64,000 bases of DNA. Source: Roseospira goensis. Its GTDB lineage: Bacteria; Pseudomonadota; Alphaproteobacteria; Rhodospirillales; Rhodospirillaceae. Location of the stretch: NCBI RefSeq assembly GCF_014197795.1, contig NZ_JACIGI010000021.1, positions 1-64,000 on the forward strand, given 5' to 3'. This document shows, piece after piece, positions 15,971-23,874 of the stretch (position 1 is the stretch's first letter; every line of letters starts with the position of its first letter). The notes under the pieces were generated by a model that was given only the letters and a program-made list of their open reading frames with translations, was not told the origin of the DNA and did not search any database. A program made the position numbers and the translations under genes.

Positions 15971-18166
15971 GTGACCGGCACTGTGCAACGGGGTGGCCTG
16001 CGCGTCGCCGAGAGCCTGGACCGCTTTGTCACCGAGGAGGCGTTGCCCGGCACCGGCATCGAGGCGGCGTCCCTGTGGGCGTCGCTGGAGTCGATCCTGA
16101 CCGATCTGGCCCCGCGCAACCGGGCGCTGCTGGCGGAGCGCGACCGGATGCAGCGCGCGATTGACGCCTGGCATGCGGACCGGCGCGGCCAACAGCACGA
16201 TCACGCGGCCTATGTCGCCTTCCTGCGCGACATCGGCTACCTGCGGGCGGAGCCCGACGCCGCGGCGGCGCAGGCGACCACGGCCCACGTCGATCCCGAG
16301 ATCGCGTCGATCGCCGGCCCCCAGCTCGTGGTGCCGGTGATGAACGCGCGCTACGCCCTCAATGCCGCCAACGCCCGCTGGGGCAGCCTGTACGATGCCC
16401 TCTACGGCACCGACGCGATCCCGCAGGACGCGGGCGCGCCGGCCGGGGCGGGGTACGACCCGGCGCGCGGTGCCCGGGTGATCGCCGAGGCGCGGCGTCG
16501 CCTGGACACGGCGGCGCCGCTGGCGGCGGGCTCGCACGCCGACGCCACCGGCTATGCCATCCGGGACGGCGCCCTGGCGGTGACGCTGGCCGACGGTCGC
16601 ACCAGCGGTCTCGCCGATCCGGCCGCCCTGGCGGGCTATACGGGCGAGGCCGCGGCGCCGGCCTCCGTGCTGCTGCGCCGTCACGGCCTGCACCTGGAAA
16701 TCGTGATCGACCGCACCCATCCGATCGGCCGCACGGATCCCGCCGGGGTCGCGGACGTGGTGCTGGAATCGGCGGTTACCACCATCCAGGACGCCGAGGA
16801 CAGCGTCGCCGCCGTCGACGCGGCCGACAAGGTGGCGGTCTACCGCAACTGGCTGGGCCTGATGAAGGGCGACCTCGCGGCCACCTTCGAGAAGGACGGC
16901 CGCCGGCACACCCGCCGCCTCAACCCGGACCGCGTGTTCACTACCCCCGACGGCGCCGGCACCCTCACCCTGCCTGGGCGCGCCCTGATGCTGGTGCGCA
17001 ACGTCGGTCCCCTGATGACCAGCGACGCGGTGCTGTTGCCGGACGGCTCGGAGGCGCCCGAGGGCATCCTGGACGCCCTGTTTACCAGCCTGATCGCGTT
17101 GCATGACCTCAAGGGCACCGGCCCGCTGCGCAACAGCCGCGCCGGGTCGGTCTACATCGTCAAGCCGAAGATGCACGGCCCGGACGAGGTGGCGTTCGCC
17201 GACACCCTGTTCGCCCGCGTCGAGGACGCCCTGGGGCTGGCCCGTAACACCCTCAAGATGGGCATCATGGACGAGGAGCGGCGCACCACGGTGAACCTCG
17301 CCGCCTGCATCGCCGCCGCGCGCGCCCGCGTGGTGTTCATCAACACCGGCTTCCTGGACCGCACCGGCGACGAGATTCACACGTCGATGGAGGCCGGCCC
17401 GATGATCCGCAAGGCGGACATGAAGGGCACCGCCTGGATCCAGGCCTACGAGGACCGCAACGTCGACGTCGGCCTGGCCTGCGGGCTGCGCGGCCGCGCC
17501 CAGATCGGCAAGGGCATGTGGGCCATGCCGGCGCGCATGGCGGATATGCTGGCGGCCAAGATCGGCCATCCGGAGGCCGGCGCCAACACCGCCTGGGTGC
17601 CGTCGCCCACCGCGGCCACGCTGCACGCGCTGCATTATCACCAGGTGGACGTGGCGGCGCGCCAGGCCGCGCTGGCCGACCGCCCGCGCGCCAGCCTGGA
17701 CGACATCCTGACGATTCCGCTGGCGGCCGATCCGTCCTGGTCGGCCGAAGAGATCCAGCAGGAGCTGGACAACAACTGCCAGGGGATCCTGGGGTATGTG
17801 GTGCGCTGGGTGGATCAGGGCATCGGCTGCTCGACGGTGCCGGACATCAACGACGTCGGCCTGATGGAGGACCGCGCCACCCTGCGCATCTCCAGTCAGC
17901 ATCTCGCCAACTGGTTGCGCCATGGCATCTGCGCGCGGGAGCAGGTGATGGCGACCCTGACCCGCATGGCCGCCGTGGTCGACCGCCAGAACGCCGGCGA
18001 TCCGGCCTATCGCCCGATGGCGCCCGATCCGGCCGGCAGCGTGACGTTTCAGGCGGCCTGTGACCTGATCTTCGACGGGGCCGCCCAGCCCAACGGCTAT
18101 ACCGAGCCGGTGCTGCACCGCCGCCGCCGCGAGGCCAAGGCGCGCCTGCATACGCTGGCGGCGTAG
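15971..18166 (+). CDS. glcB: Malate synthase G
   Basis: This enzyme condenses glyoxylate with acetyl-CoA to form malate, feeding glyoxylate into the TCA cycle. At 731 residues it has the length of the monomeric G isoform. Motifs include [24 protein letters not shown] around the catalytic arginine and [14 protein letters not shown]. Near the end, [17 protein letters not shown] carries the catalytic aspartate. I chose the GTG at 15971 because AGGAG lies 8-10 bp upstream. The longer open frame runs antisense through the photolyase promoter. The stop codon TAG forms the first bases of a 64-bp palindrome. glcG follows, as in glc operons. Confidence 0.95.
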   Translation: MTGTVQRGGLRVAESLDRFVTEEALPGTGIEAASLWASLESILTDLAPRNRALLAERDRMQRAIDAWHADRRGQQHDHAAYVAFLRDIGYLRAEPDAAAAQATTAHVDPEIASIAGPQLVVPVMNARYALNAANARWGSLYDALYGTDAIPQDAGAPAGAGYDPARGARVIAEARRRLDTAAPLAAGSHADATGYAIRDGALAVTLADGRTSGLADPAALAGYTGEAAAPASVLLRRHGLHLEIVIDRTHPIGRTDPAGVADVVLESAVTTIQDAEDSVAAVDAADKVAVYRNWLGLMKGDLAATFEKDGRRHTRRLNPDRVFTTPDGAGTLTLPGRALMLVRNVGPLMTSDAVLLPDGSEAPEGILDALFTSLIALHDLKGTGPLRNSRAGSVYIVKPKMHGPDEVAFADTLFARVEDALGLARNTLKMGIMDEERRTTVNLAACIAAARARVVFINTGFLDRTGDEIHTSMEAGPMIRKADMKGTAWIQAYEDRNVDVGLACGLRGRAQIGKGMWAMPARMADMLAAKIGHPEAGANTAWVPSPTAATLHALHYHQVDVAARQAALADRPRASLDDILTIPLAADPSWSAEEIQQELDNNCQGILGYVVRWVDQGIGCSTVPDINDVGLMEDRATLRISSQHLANWLRHGICAREQVMATLTRMAAVVDRQNAGDPAYRPMAPDPAGSVTFQAACDLIFDGAAQPNGYTEPVLHRRRREAKARLHTLAA

Positions 18167-18227
18167 GGCAGATCGTGGTCAATCTGAACCACAGCGTGGG
18201 TCTGATGGATGACGTGAATCTGCCCTG
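18164..18227. repeat. 64-bp palindromic element, copy D
   Basis: This element begins at the TAG stop of malate synthase (TAGGGCAGAT) and ends ATCTGCCCTG. The outer pair GGGCAGAT/ATCTGCCC is perfect and the centre holds a CCACAGCGTGG hairpin. Measured symmetrically, the element is 64 bp like copies A-C. It may act as a terminator-like structure or mRNA stabiliser between glcB and glcG. Confidence 0.65.
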
Positions 18228-18338
18228 AATCACATAGTCGGGGCGGCCGTCTGACACGCCACGGCCGTCCATACACGACGGCGCGGCTGGCCGGCCCTCC
18301 TTCCTTCCTCCGTTGGACACGACCCAAGGACAGGTTTC

Positions 18339-18785
18339 ATGTTCGAACACTCCCTCTCGCTGGACACCGCCGATGCCATCGCCGACGCCGTGCTGGAGGC
18401 CGGCCGCGCCGACGGCCTGCAACCGCTCACCGTGGCGGTGCTGGACGACGGCGGCCGCCTCAAGGTGCTGAAGCGCGCCGACGGGTCCAGCGTGCTGCGG
18501 CCCGAGATCGCCCTGGGCAAGGCCTTCGGTGCGCTCTCGCTCGGCATGGGCGGGCGTGAGCTGGCGCGCCGCTCGCAGAAGATGCCGGGCTTCATGAACG
18601 CCCTGTCCGACCTCGCCGGCGGTCTGGCCGTGCCGGTGCCGGGCGGCGTGCTGGTCCGCTCGGCCGAGGGCCGCATCCTGGGCGCCGTCGGCGTGACCGG
18701 CGATCTGTCGGAGAACGACGAAGCGTGCGCCGTGGCGGCGATCACCAAGGCCGGCCTGGTGGCCGACACCGGCGATCCGGCCTGA
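18339..18785 (+). CDS. glcG: GlcG/HbpS family protein (DUF336)
   Basis: This 148-residue single-domain protein is of the GlcG/HbpS family, whose members bind heme or small ligands and often sit in glycolate/glyoxylate operons. The family signature is visible: AVLDDGGRLKVLKRADGS, then RPEIALGKAFGALSLGMGGREL, and the C-terminal GGVLVRS..GRILGAVGVTGDLSENDE. AAGGA lies 9 bp before the ATG. Its position after malate synthase G parallels glcGB arrangements. The precise molecular role is unknown for the family. Confidence 0.85.
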   Translation: MFEHSLSLDTADAIADAVLEAGRADGLQPLTVAVLDDGGRLKVLKRADGSSVLRPEIALGKAFGALSLGMGGRELARRSQKMPGFMNALSDLAGGLAVPVPGGVLVRSAEGRILGAVGVTGDLSENDEACAVAAITKAGLVADTGDPA

Positions 18786-18813
18786 GTCCCCGGACCATGG
18801 CCCGGATACGACG

Positions 18814-18843
18814 CGACCCCCGCGCCGCTGGGCACGGGGGTCG
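18814..18843. terminator. Hairpin between convergent glcG and phasin genes
   Basis: CGACCCCCG and CGGGGGTCG form a perfect 9-bp stem with a 12-base loop, midway between two convergent genes. There is no clear T-run, so bidirectional termination is inferred from position and stability. Confidence 0.5.
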
Positions 18844-18868
18844 TGGCGTGTTCCCGGGGTCCCGGTGA

Positions 18869-19216
18869 TCAGGCGCGGGCGAAGCCGTCGATGACCGCCT
18901 TGGTGCGCGCCTGCAGCGGCTCCATGGTGCTCTTCATGACGCTGTTCGACAGGTCCACCATCTTCTTGGACTGGGCCACCATGGCATCCCAGTTGTCCTT
19001 GACCAGCTTGGTCTGAAGGTTGGTGAAGTCGGCGGGCGTCTTGCACGCGCCCAGCTGCTTGCTGGCCGCGACCGCGCCGTCCATGGACTTGGACGAGAAG
19101 GCCACCGCCTCCTTGCTCATGTCTTCCAGGCCCTTCGCCAGGACCTTGCTGGCGGCACTCGCGGCGTCCAGGTTGTCCTTGTTGAAGGACATCAGATCTT
19201 CGTAGGTGCGGATCAT
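18869..19216 (-). CDS. Phasin family protein
   Basis: This 115-residue amphipathic helical protein coats polyhydroxyalkanoate granules. Phasin character is seen in the opening MIRTYEDLMSFNKDNLDAASAASKVLAKGLEDMSKEA, the SSKSMDGAVAASKQL segment and the C-terminal STMEPLQARTKAVIDGF. AAAGG precedes the ATG at 19216. A longer upstream reading frame exists but carries no phasin sequence. The presence of a phasin suggests the organism stores PHA/PHB. Upstream sites resembling PhaR operators support autoregulated expression. Confidence 0.85.
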   Translation of the reverse strand: MIRTYEDLMSFNKDNLDAASAASKVLAKGLEDMSKEAVAFSSKSMDGAVAASKQLGACKTPADFTNLQTKLVKDNWDAMVAQSKKMVDLSNSVMKSTMEPLQARTKAVIDGFARA

Positions 19217-19358
19217 GGCATGTGCCTTTCGTGTCTGCGGACTCGCGGGTCTCTCGGTCTGCGCCGGCCCGGCCGGCCGGCGGGTGCGCCCTGAGCGCCG
19301 GGCGTCTTGGCATTCCGTTTGAGGCGCAGGGCAGCCGGTGATGCCTCGTGGGCTCGCC

Positions 19359-19374
19359 ATGCTGCACTGCAATA
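19359..19374. promoter_or_regulatory. Candidate PhaR-type site upstream of the phasin gene
   Basis: ATGCTGCACTGCAATA contains the TGC/GCA inverted half-sites (TGCTGCAcTGCA) typical of PHA-responsive PhaR operators. It lies about 145 bp before the phasin ATG, next to an AT-rich stretch that could hold the promoter. Confidence 0.45.
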
Positions 19375-19418
19375 TACTCCCTGAGTTTAGTGCGTTTCGG
19401 GGCCGTGTCAATGGGTTT

Positions 19419-19433
19419 TTGTGCGCTGCACAA
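19419..19433. promoter_or_regulatory. Second TGC/GCA palindrome, candidate PhaR-type site
   Basis: TTGTGCGCTGCACAA is a perfect 6-3-6 palindrome, 45 bp from the first site. It lies between the divergent phasin gene and the hypothetical gene at 19534. Two related sites would fit cooperative repression. Confidence 0.45.
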
Positions 19434-19533
19434 TAACGGCCAGGTTGAACCTGAAACGATTGATTTTCCAAGAGAATGTAGGGTGCTAAAGTGGGCTCGC
19501 GGACAGAATGTTACAGCATAGGGGAGGCGGGCC

Positions 19534-20160
19534 ATGACGGATGCGCGCGCCACCAGGGCTTCCGAGCCGGCGCCCGCCGAAGCGGCGTCGACGGACAAGG
19601 CCGCGGACGACGGCACGCCTGGGACCACGGACGACACGACGGACGACACGACGGACGACACCCGCGCGACCGCGCGCCCGGACTCGGCCGCCTGTGTCGC
19701 GGTGCGGGCGCGGCTGGCGGGCACCAACATCAACCCGGAGACCCTGCTGGCGACCGACTATCTCAATCATTTCAATGAGATCATCATGATGCTGGAGATG
19801 GTCCCGGATATGCCGGACCTGGTCGAGGACTGCAAGGAGTGGCAGCCGAAGTCCTACACCGACCACTTCGCCGACAGCGCGTTCCGCGACAAGGCGCTGG
19901 CCATCGAGGCATTCGCCCTGTGCCCGCCGCGGTACCGGGTGCCCTTCGATGAGACCATCGCGCAGATGAACATGTTGGCGCTGGCCACCGTGGAGCGCAT
20001 GGAGGCCGCGCTGGCCGCCGGCGAGACCGAGGCCGTGGCGATGCAGGCGCGCAGTGCGAGCCAGGCTCTGCAACGCCTGATGGACATGGCGGGCGCGATC
20101 ATCCACGGTGCCCAGACCACCCTGGACCAGAGCGAGATCGACGCCATCCTGGGCTCGTGA
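19534..20160 (+). CDS. Hypothetical protein with a CheZ/FliM-like C-terminal tail
   Basis: This 208-residue protein has a disordered acidic N-terminus that includes three TDDT-type repeats encoded by a 12-bp tandem repeat at 19624-19659. A helical body follows (ETLLATDYLNHFNEIIMMLEMVPDMPDLVEDCKEW, ..RVPFDETIAQMNMLALATVERMEAAL). The last residues, LDQSEIDAILGS, resemble the LSQDEIDALL peptide by which FliM and CheZ bind CheY. I know no characterised family. It diverges from the phasin gene. Confidence 0.68.
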   Translation: MTDARATRASEPAPAEAASTDKAADDGTPGTTDDTTDDTTDDTRATARPDSAACVAVRARLAGTNINPETLLATDYLNHFNEIIMMLEMVPDMPDLVEDCKEWQPKSYTDHFADSAFRDKALAIEAFALCPPRYRVPFDETIAQMNMLALATVERMEAALAAGETEAVAMQARSASQALQRLMDMAGAIIHGAQTTLDQSEIDAILGS

Positions 20161-20220
20161 CGCGCGCGGATCCCGGGGGGTGACACCCCGTGACCCCTGA
20201 GCACCGATCCCGGAGCCGCC

Positions 20221-21699
20221 ATGCCCGCCTCCCTGCAGACCGCCCCGCTGGCCACGCTGGTGCCGGCGGACCCCTGGCGCCGGCCGCCGTTCCCGGACCT
20301 GACCGACGGCCGCCTGACCCTGCGCGGCCAGACCGCCGACGCCCTGGCCGCGCGCTACGGCGCACCGCTGTTCGTGTTCGACGGCCCGGGCATCGAAGCC
20401 GCGCTGGCGCGGCTGCGGGCGGCCCTGGACCGGCACCATCCCAACACCCGCATCGCCTATGCGGCCAAGGCTTGTGGCCTGCGGGCGGTGCTGGAGCTGA
20501 TGCGCGCCGCCGGCGCCGACATTGAGGTCAACAGCGGCGGCGAACTCGAAAAGGCCATGCTGGCGGGCTTCCGCCCCGACCAGGTGGTGTTCAACGGGGT
20601 CGCCAAGACCGACGCCGACCTGACGCACGCGATCCGCCTCGGCGTGGGGGCGATCAACATCGACTCGGTGCACGAACTGGAGCGGGCCGCCGCGATGGCC
20701 GGCGATGTGGGCCGGCCGGCCCGCGTGGCCCTGCGCCTGGTGCCGGACCTGACCGGCGGCACGGCCCCCGGGCAGGAGACCGGGGGCGCGGCGACCAAGT
20801 TCGGCTGCACCCCCGGTGAATTGCCGGCGCTGGCGGCGGTGCTGGCGGGGGCCGGCGACCGGATCGACCTGGTCGGCGTGCACGTCCACGCCGGGTCGCA
20901 GATCACCGACGCCGCCACCTTCGCGGCGGTGGGGCAAAGGGTGGTAGACCTGGTCCGCATGGTCACCGCCGCAACCGGCCGTGCGGTGCCGAGCGTGAAC
21001 GTGGGCGGCGGCCTGCCGGTGGCCTATGTGGCCGCGCCGGCCCCGGGGGCGGTGCCCGACTACCTCCACGCCGGCATCGGGCCGGACGAGGCGGCATCGG
21101 CCCTGCTGACGCCGATCCGCGACGGTCTGGGCGAGGCCGTGACGGTGGTCCTGGAGCCCGGGCGGTCGCTGGTGGCCGGCGCGGCGGTGCTGCTGGCCCG
21201 CGTGGTGAACGCCAAGGCCCGCGACGGGGCGCGCTGGCTGCTGCTGGATGCGGGCTTCAACGTCCTGGGCGATCAGTTCGGCTACAAGTGGTACTTCCAC
21301 ATGGTCAACGCGACCCGGGCCGGGGCGTCGCACGACACGCCGTTCCGGGTCGGCGGACCGCTGTGCGACGGCGGCGACGTGTTCTTCGATGTGGACGGGG
21401 AAAGTCAGGTCGCCGCGCTGCTGGCGGCGATGCCGGCGCTGGCCGAGCGGGCCGAGGATCTGCGCCGGTTGCTGGTGCGGCTGCCGACGCATCGGGCGCT
21501 CCCGCTCGGCAGCACCGTGGGGGACGTGCTCTGTCTGCTGGACGTGGGCGCCTATGCCGTCGACCAGGTGACGCACTACAACGGCCGGCCGGCACCGGCG
21601 GTGGTGATGCTGGACGCCGACGGCGCCGACCATCTGGTGCGCCGGCGCGAGACGGTCATGGACCTGATGGTGCATGACGCCGGTTGGCCGCCGGCCTGA
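20221..21699 (+). CDS. PLP-dependent decarboxylase, fold type III (diaminopimelate decarboxylase-like)
   Basis: This 492-residue enzyme is of the LysA/ornithine-decarboxylase group, which decarboxylates amino acids on an alanine-racemase-like TIM barrel. The PLP lysine lies in RIAYAAKACGL. Further motifs are EVNSGGELEKAM, GVHVHAGSQI, NVGGGLPV, VVLEPGRSLVAGA and GGPLCDGGDVFFD (active-site cysteine loop). It is longer than a standard LysA (about 420) because of inserted and terminal segments. It could therefore act on diaminopimelate or a related substrate; no lysine genes are adjacent. An aminotransferase resembling DapC lies 3 kb away. Confidence 0.78.
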   Translation: MPASLQTAPLATLVPADPWRRPPFPDLTDGRLTLRGQTADALAARYGAPLFVFDGPGIEAALARLRAALDRHHPNTRIAYAAKACGLRAVLELMRAAGADIEVNSGGELEKAMLAGFRPDQVVFNGVAKTDADLTHAIRLGVGAINIDSVHELERAAAMAGDVGRPARVALRLVPDLTGGTAPGQETGGAATKFGCTPGELPALAAVLAGAGDRIDLVGVHVHAGSQITDAATFAAVGQRVVDLVRMVTAATGRAVPSVNVGGGLPVAYVAAPAPGAVPDYLHAGIGPDEAASALLTPIRDGLGEAVTVVLEPGRSLVAGAAVLLARVVNAKARDGARWLLLDAGFNVLGDQFGYKWYFHMVNATRAGASHDTPFRVGGPLCDGGDVFFDVDGESQVAALLAAMPALAERAEDLRRLLVRLPTHRALPLGSTVGDVLCLLDVGAYAVDQVTHYNGRPAPAVVMLDADGADHLVRRRETVMDLMVHDAGWPPA

Positions 21700-21705
21700 C
21701 GCGGC

Positions 21706-21925
21706 GCGCCCCCAAGGGAGCGGGGGCGCGAGAACCCCGGTTTCTGGGTCCCACGCTCCGGCGTGGGACCGGTTTGCGCGCTGCGCCCCCGCGGGAGCGG
21801 GGGCGCAAGAACCCCGGTTTCTGGGTCCCACGCGCCGGCGTGGGACCGGTTTGCGCGCTGCGCCCCCGCGGGAGCGGGGGGCGCGAGAACCCCGGTTTCT
21901 GGGTCCCACGCTCCGGCGTGGGACC
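21706..21925. repeat. Three direct copies of a hairpin-rich repeat
   Basis: A unit of about 78 bp is repeated almost perfectly three times (the third copy is truncated). Each copy contains GCGCCCCC..GGGGGCGC, then ACCCCGGTTTCTGGGT, then the hairpin CCCACGCTCCGGCGTGGG. The block fills the convergent gap between the decarboxylase and dps. The same CCCACGC/GCGTGGG hairpins recur at 30083-30325 and 40497-40560, so this is a dispersed repeat family. The hairpins may end transcription from both sides. Confidence 0.8.
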
Positions 21926-21933
21926 CGCCGCCG

Positions 21934-22425
21934 TCAGCCCGCCGTGGCGCGCAGCATCCAGGCGGTCTTCTCGTGCACGCCCAGGCGGTCGGTGAGCAGC
22001 CCGGCGGTGACCTCGTCGGAGACCTCGGCCGCCTCCGCGATCAGCGGCCGGATGGCGCGGGCCAGCGCGTCGTGATCCTTCGCCAGGGTGCTGACCATCG
22101 CATCGGCGGCCGGCGGCGTCTCGGGCGCATCCTCGATCACGCTCAGCGCGGCATAGCGGCCCAGGCCGCCCGGGGCCACGCTGCCGAGGGACCGGATGCG
22201 CTCGGCGATCTCGTCCACGGCACCGTACAGGTCGGTGTATTGCTCCTCGAACAGGGCGTGCAGGCCCTGGAAGCGCGGCCCGGTGACGTTCCAGTGGAAG
22301 TTGTGGGTCTTCAGGGCCAGGGTGAAGGTCGCCGCAAGCACGCCGGTCAGCCCCTGCGCCACACTGGTGCGGGCGTTCTCCTCAAGGCCGGTCTCGATCG
22401 GCGTGGCAAGCCTCTGGTCGGTCAT
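21934..22425 (-). CDS. dps: Dps family DNA-binding ferritin-like protein
   Basis: This 163-residue Dps/ferritin-like protein forms dodecamers that oxidise and store iron and protect DNA in starvation and oxidative stress. The ferroxidase centre is visible in LALKTHNFHWNVTGPRFQGLHALFEEQYTDLYGAVDEIAERI, which includes the conserved H, HxxW and Asp/Glu ligands. The C-terminal helix reads RLGVHEKTAWMLRATAG. The start at 22425 has a strong GGAGG. It lies next to the phasin and decarboxylase genes, and no OxyR or Fur site is evident. Confidence 0.93.
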   Translation of the reverse strand: MTDQRLATPIETGLEENARTSVAQGLTGVLAATFTLALKTHNFHWNVTGPRFQGLHALFEEQYTDLYGAVDEIAERIRSLGSVAPGGLGRYAALSVIEDAPETPPAADAMVSTLAKDHDALARAIRPLIAEAAEVSDEVTAGLLTDRLGVHEKTAWMLRATAG

Positions 22426-22572
22426 CGTTTTCCCTCCGTCGGTGATTCGGGAAGCCGCGCGCACCGCAGGTGCGGGCTTGTGCGATGAACATATGGAGCG
22501 CCCGCCGGCTAATCCAACAGAAAATGTGTGTCAATTTCAGTGACCGAACCGATCGCCCCGGCGGCGCCGGCC

Positions 22573-23055
22573 CTACAGGGCGTAGCGCATGCGGAAGGTG
22601 TGGCGCGTCTCGGGCGCCGTGACCGTGACCGCGGCATCCGCGAAGGTGGGCCGCGCCGGCACCACGCTGGGGTCGCGGGTGAAGCCGAAGCCTTCCAGCG
22701 GGATACCGAAAAGCCCCGTATCGAAGCGGCCGTTGTCGTTCTGGTCGTGATAGGCCGCGACGGCGTAGCGGCCCGGCGCCAGGTCCGGGATACGCACCGT
22801 GACGCGGTCGCCGCGGACCGTGGCCTTGGTGCCCGCCCGCTTGGCGTCGGCGTCCAGGAAGGCGGCGGGGTCGTCGTAGACGGCGACGTAGACGGTGCCG
22901 CCCGACTCCGCCAGGTCCGTGATGGTCAGGGCCAGCGTGGCCGTGGGCGCCGGACCGGGCTCGGCACCGGCGAGGGTTGGCAGCACGGCCATCAGCGCCA
23001 GCAGGACGGGCACCCATCTCCGCCGGCACCGTCCGCCGGGGGGTGTGAGGGGCAT
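22573..23055 (-). CDS. Secreted DUF2141 family protein
   Basis: This protein of about 160 residues has a signal peptide (RRRWVPVLLALMAVLPTLAGA) and a single DUF2141 beta-sandwich domain. Visible motifs are LALTITDLAESGGTVYVAVYDDPAAF, then GRYAVAAYHDQNDNGRFDTGLFGIPLEGFGF. The DQNDNGRFD loop is typical of the family and resembles a calcium-binding loop. The function of DUF2141 proteins is unknown. I chose the ATG at 23055 because GGAGA lies 5-6 bp upstream; the ATG at 23067 is the alternative. Confidence 0.8.
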   Translation of the reverse strand: MPLTPPGGRCRRRWVPVLLALMAVLPTLAGAEPGPAPTATLALTITDLAESGGTVYVAVYDDPAAFLDADAKRAGTKATVRGDRVTVRIPDLAPGRYAVAAYHDQNDNGRFDTGLFGIPLEGFGFTRDPSVVPARPTFADAAVTVTAPETRHTFRMRYAL

Positions 23056-23125
23056 CGGGGTCTCCATGTCAGACGGGAGGCTACGGATCGGGCAATGATC
23101 CTATCCGTCGCGCGGCCCGGCGCCG

Positions 23126-23413
23126 TCACGGATGGGGGCCGCGCTTGTTGCGACTGCGCAGGCCGTAGCCGCAGTCGCATTTCTCCGATCCCTTGACCAG
23201 CCGGGCCGACCACTCGGTGCCCGGGCTGCCCGGCTTGTCGGCGCGTTCCCAGGCGAACTCGGCGCCGCAGCGCTGGCACACCATGTTGGCGGGTTGCTGG
23301 CGCTCGGCGAGGCTGCGCCCGACCGGCCGGGCGGCGCGCGAGCGCAGGCCGGCGCGCTTCGGGGGCGGGACCAGGACCCCTTTCTCGGGTTTTCCGGACG
23401 GCGGAGCGGCCAC
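23126..23413 (-). CDS. Small zinc-ribbon protein
   Basis: From a GTG at 23413, preceded by GGAGG at 5 bp spacing, this encodes 95 residues. The basic N-terminal half leads to two CxxC-type knuckles, MVCQRCGAEFAWE and EKCDCGYG, which could bind one zinc ion. The C-terminus is basic (RSRNKRGPHP). The upstream ATG of the longer frame gives a proline/arginine-rich extension that does not look coding. I do not recognise a named family; nucleic-acid binding is an inference. Confidence 0.6.
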   Translation of the reverse strand: MAAPPSGKPEKGVLVPPPKRAGLRSRAARPVGRSLAERQQPANMVCQRCGAEFAWERADKPGSPGTEWSARLVKGSEKCDCGYGLRSRNKRGPHP

Positions 23414-23493
23414 CGTAGCCTCCGTGGCTGTGCAGGATCGACGCCCGTAGCGTAGCGCGGCCCGCCCCGCCATGCCACAGGGCCGCAAACGAA

Positions 23494-23523
23494 ACGCCCG
23501 CCGCGGGGAGGCGCGGCGGGCGT
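23494..23523 (-). terminator. Rho-independent terminator (leftward)
   Basis: ACGCCCGCCGCG and CGCGGCGGGCGT form a perfect 12-bp stem with a 6-base loop. Reading on the minus strand, the stem is followed by TTTCGTTTG, a T-rich tail. It is 350 bp downstream of the aminotransferase stop at 23875, so it ends either the bhc operon transcript or a separate RNA from the gap. Confidence 0.7.
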
Positions 23524-23760
23524 TGCGTGATGGGACCGACCTGACGTGTGGCTGAGGCACGCGGGCCGGTGAGGGTCCATCTCTGGGGACCGGCGGCTGG
23601 CTGGACCGACCGGACCCGGCGGGACCGAACGTGGCTGAGGCGTGCGGTCCCAGGAGGGGTATGGCTGGATATCGAGCATCCCCCTTGTCGGGGGTTTAGG
23701 CCGGTCCGTGGAGCGCCCGACCTGATGATGGGAGACTATACCCGACTGCCTTACTGTGTC
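23524..23760 (-). ncRNA. Possible small RNA ending at the 23494 terminator
   Basis: This stretch has no credible gene, yet ends in a strong leftward terminator. On the minus strand a TATAGT box lies near 23735. Downstream are a CCCCCGACAAGGGGG hairpin and two copies of GCCTCAGCCAC, about 90 bases apart, in similar GC-rich stem contexts. It could equally be the 3' UTR of the bhc-aminotransferase operon. I could not match it to 6S, SRP, RNase P or tmRNA. Confidence 0.25.
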
Positions 23761-23874
23761 TTGTCCGTCCGATGACAGATTTGTAATTGTTCAAAAAAGG
23801 GGGCGGGGTGCGGACGGCCCGACGCGCCGGCCGCGGCCGACTCGGGCGGGCGGCCGCTCCGCCGGACCACCGTG

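Noticed and set aside
15863-18151. 762-residue open frame antisense to malate synthase G
   Set aside because: It overlaps a clear enzyme gene throughout and shows no recognisable motif.
21706-21925. Possible CRISPR array
   Set aside because: There are only three copies of a long unit that itself consists of hairpins, with no unique spacers between identical short repeats.
23490-23760. 6S RNA, SRP RNA, RNase P or tmRNA gene
   Set aside because: None of the conserved cores of these RNAs can be recognised; only a generic small RNA or UTR is left as a weak possibility.
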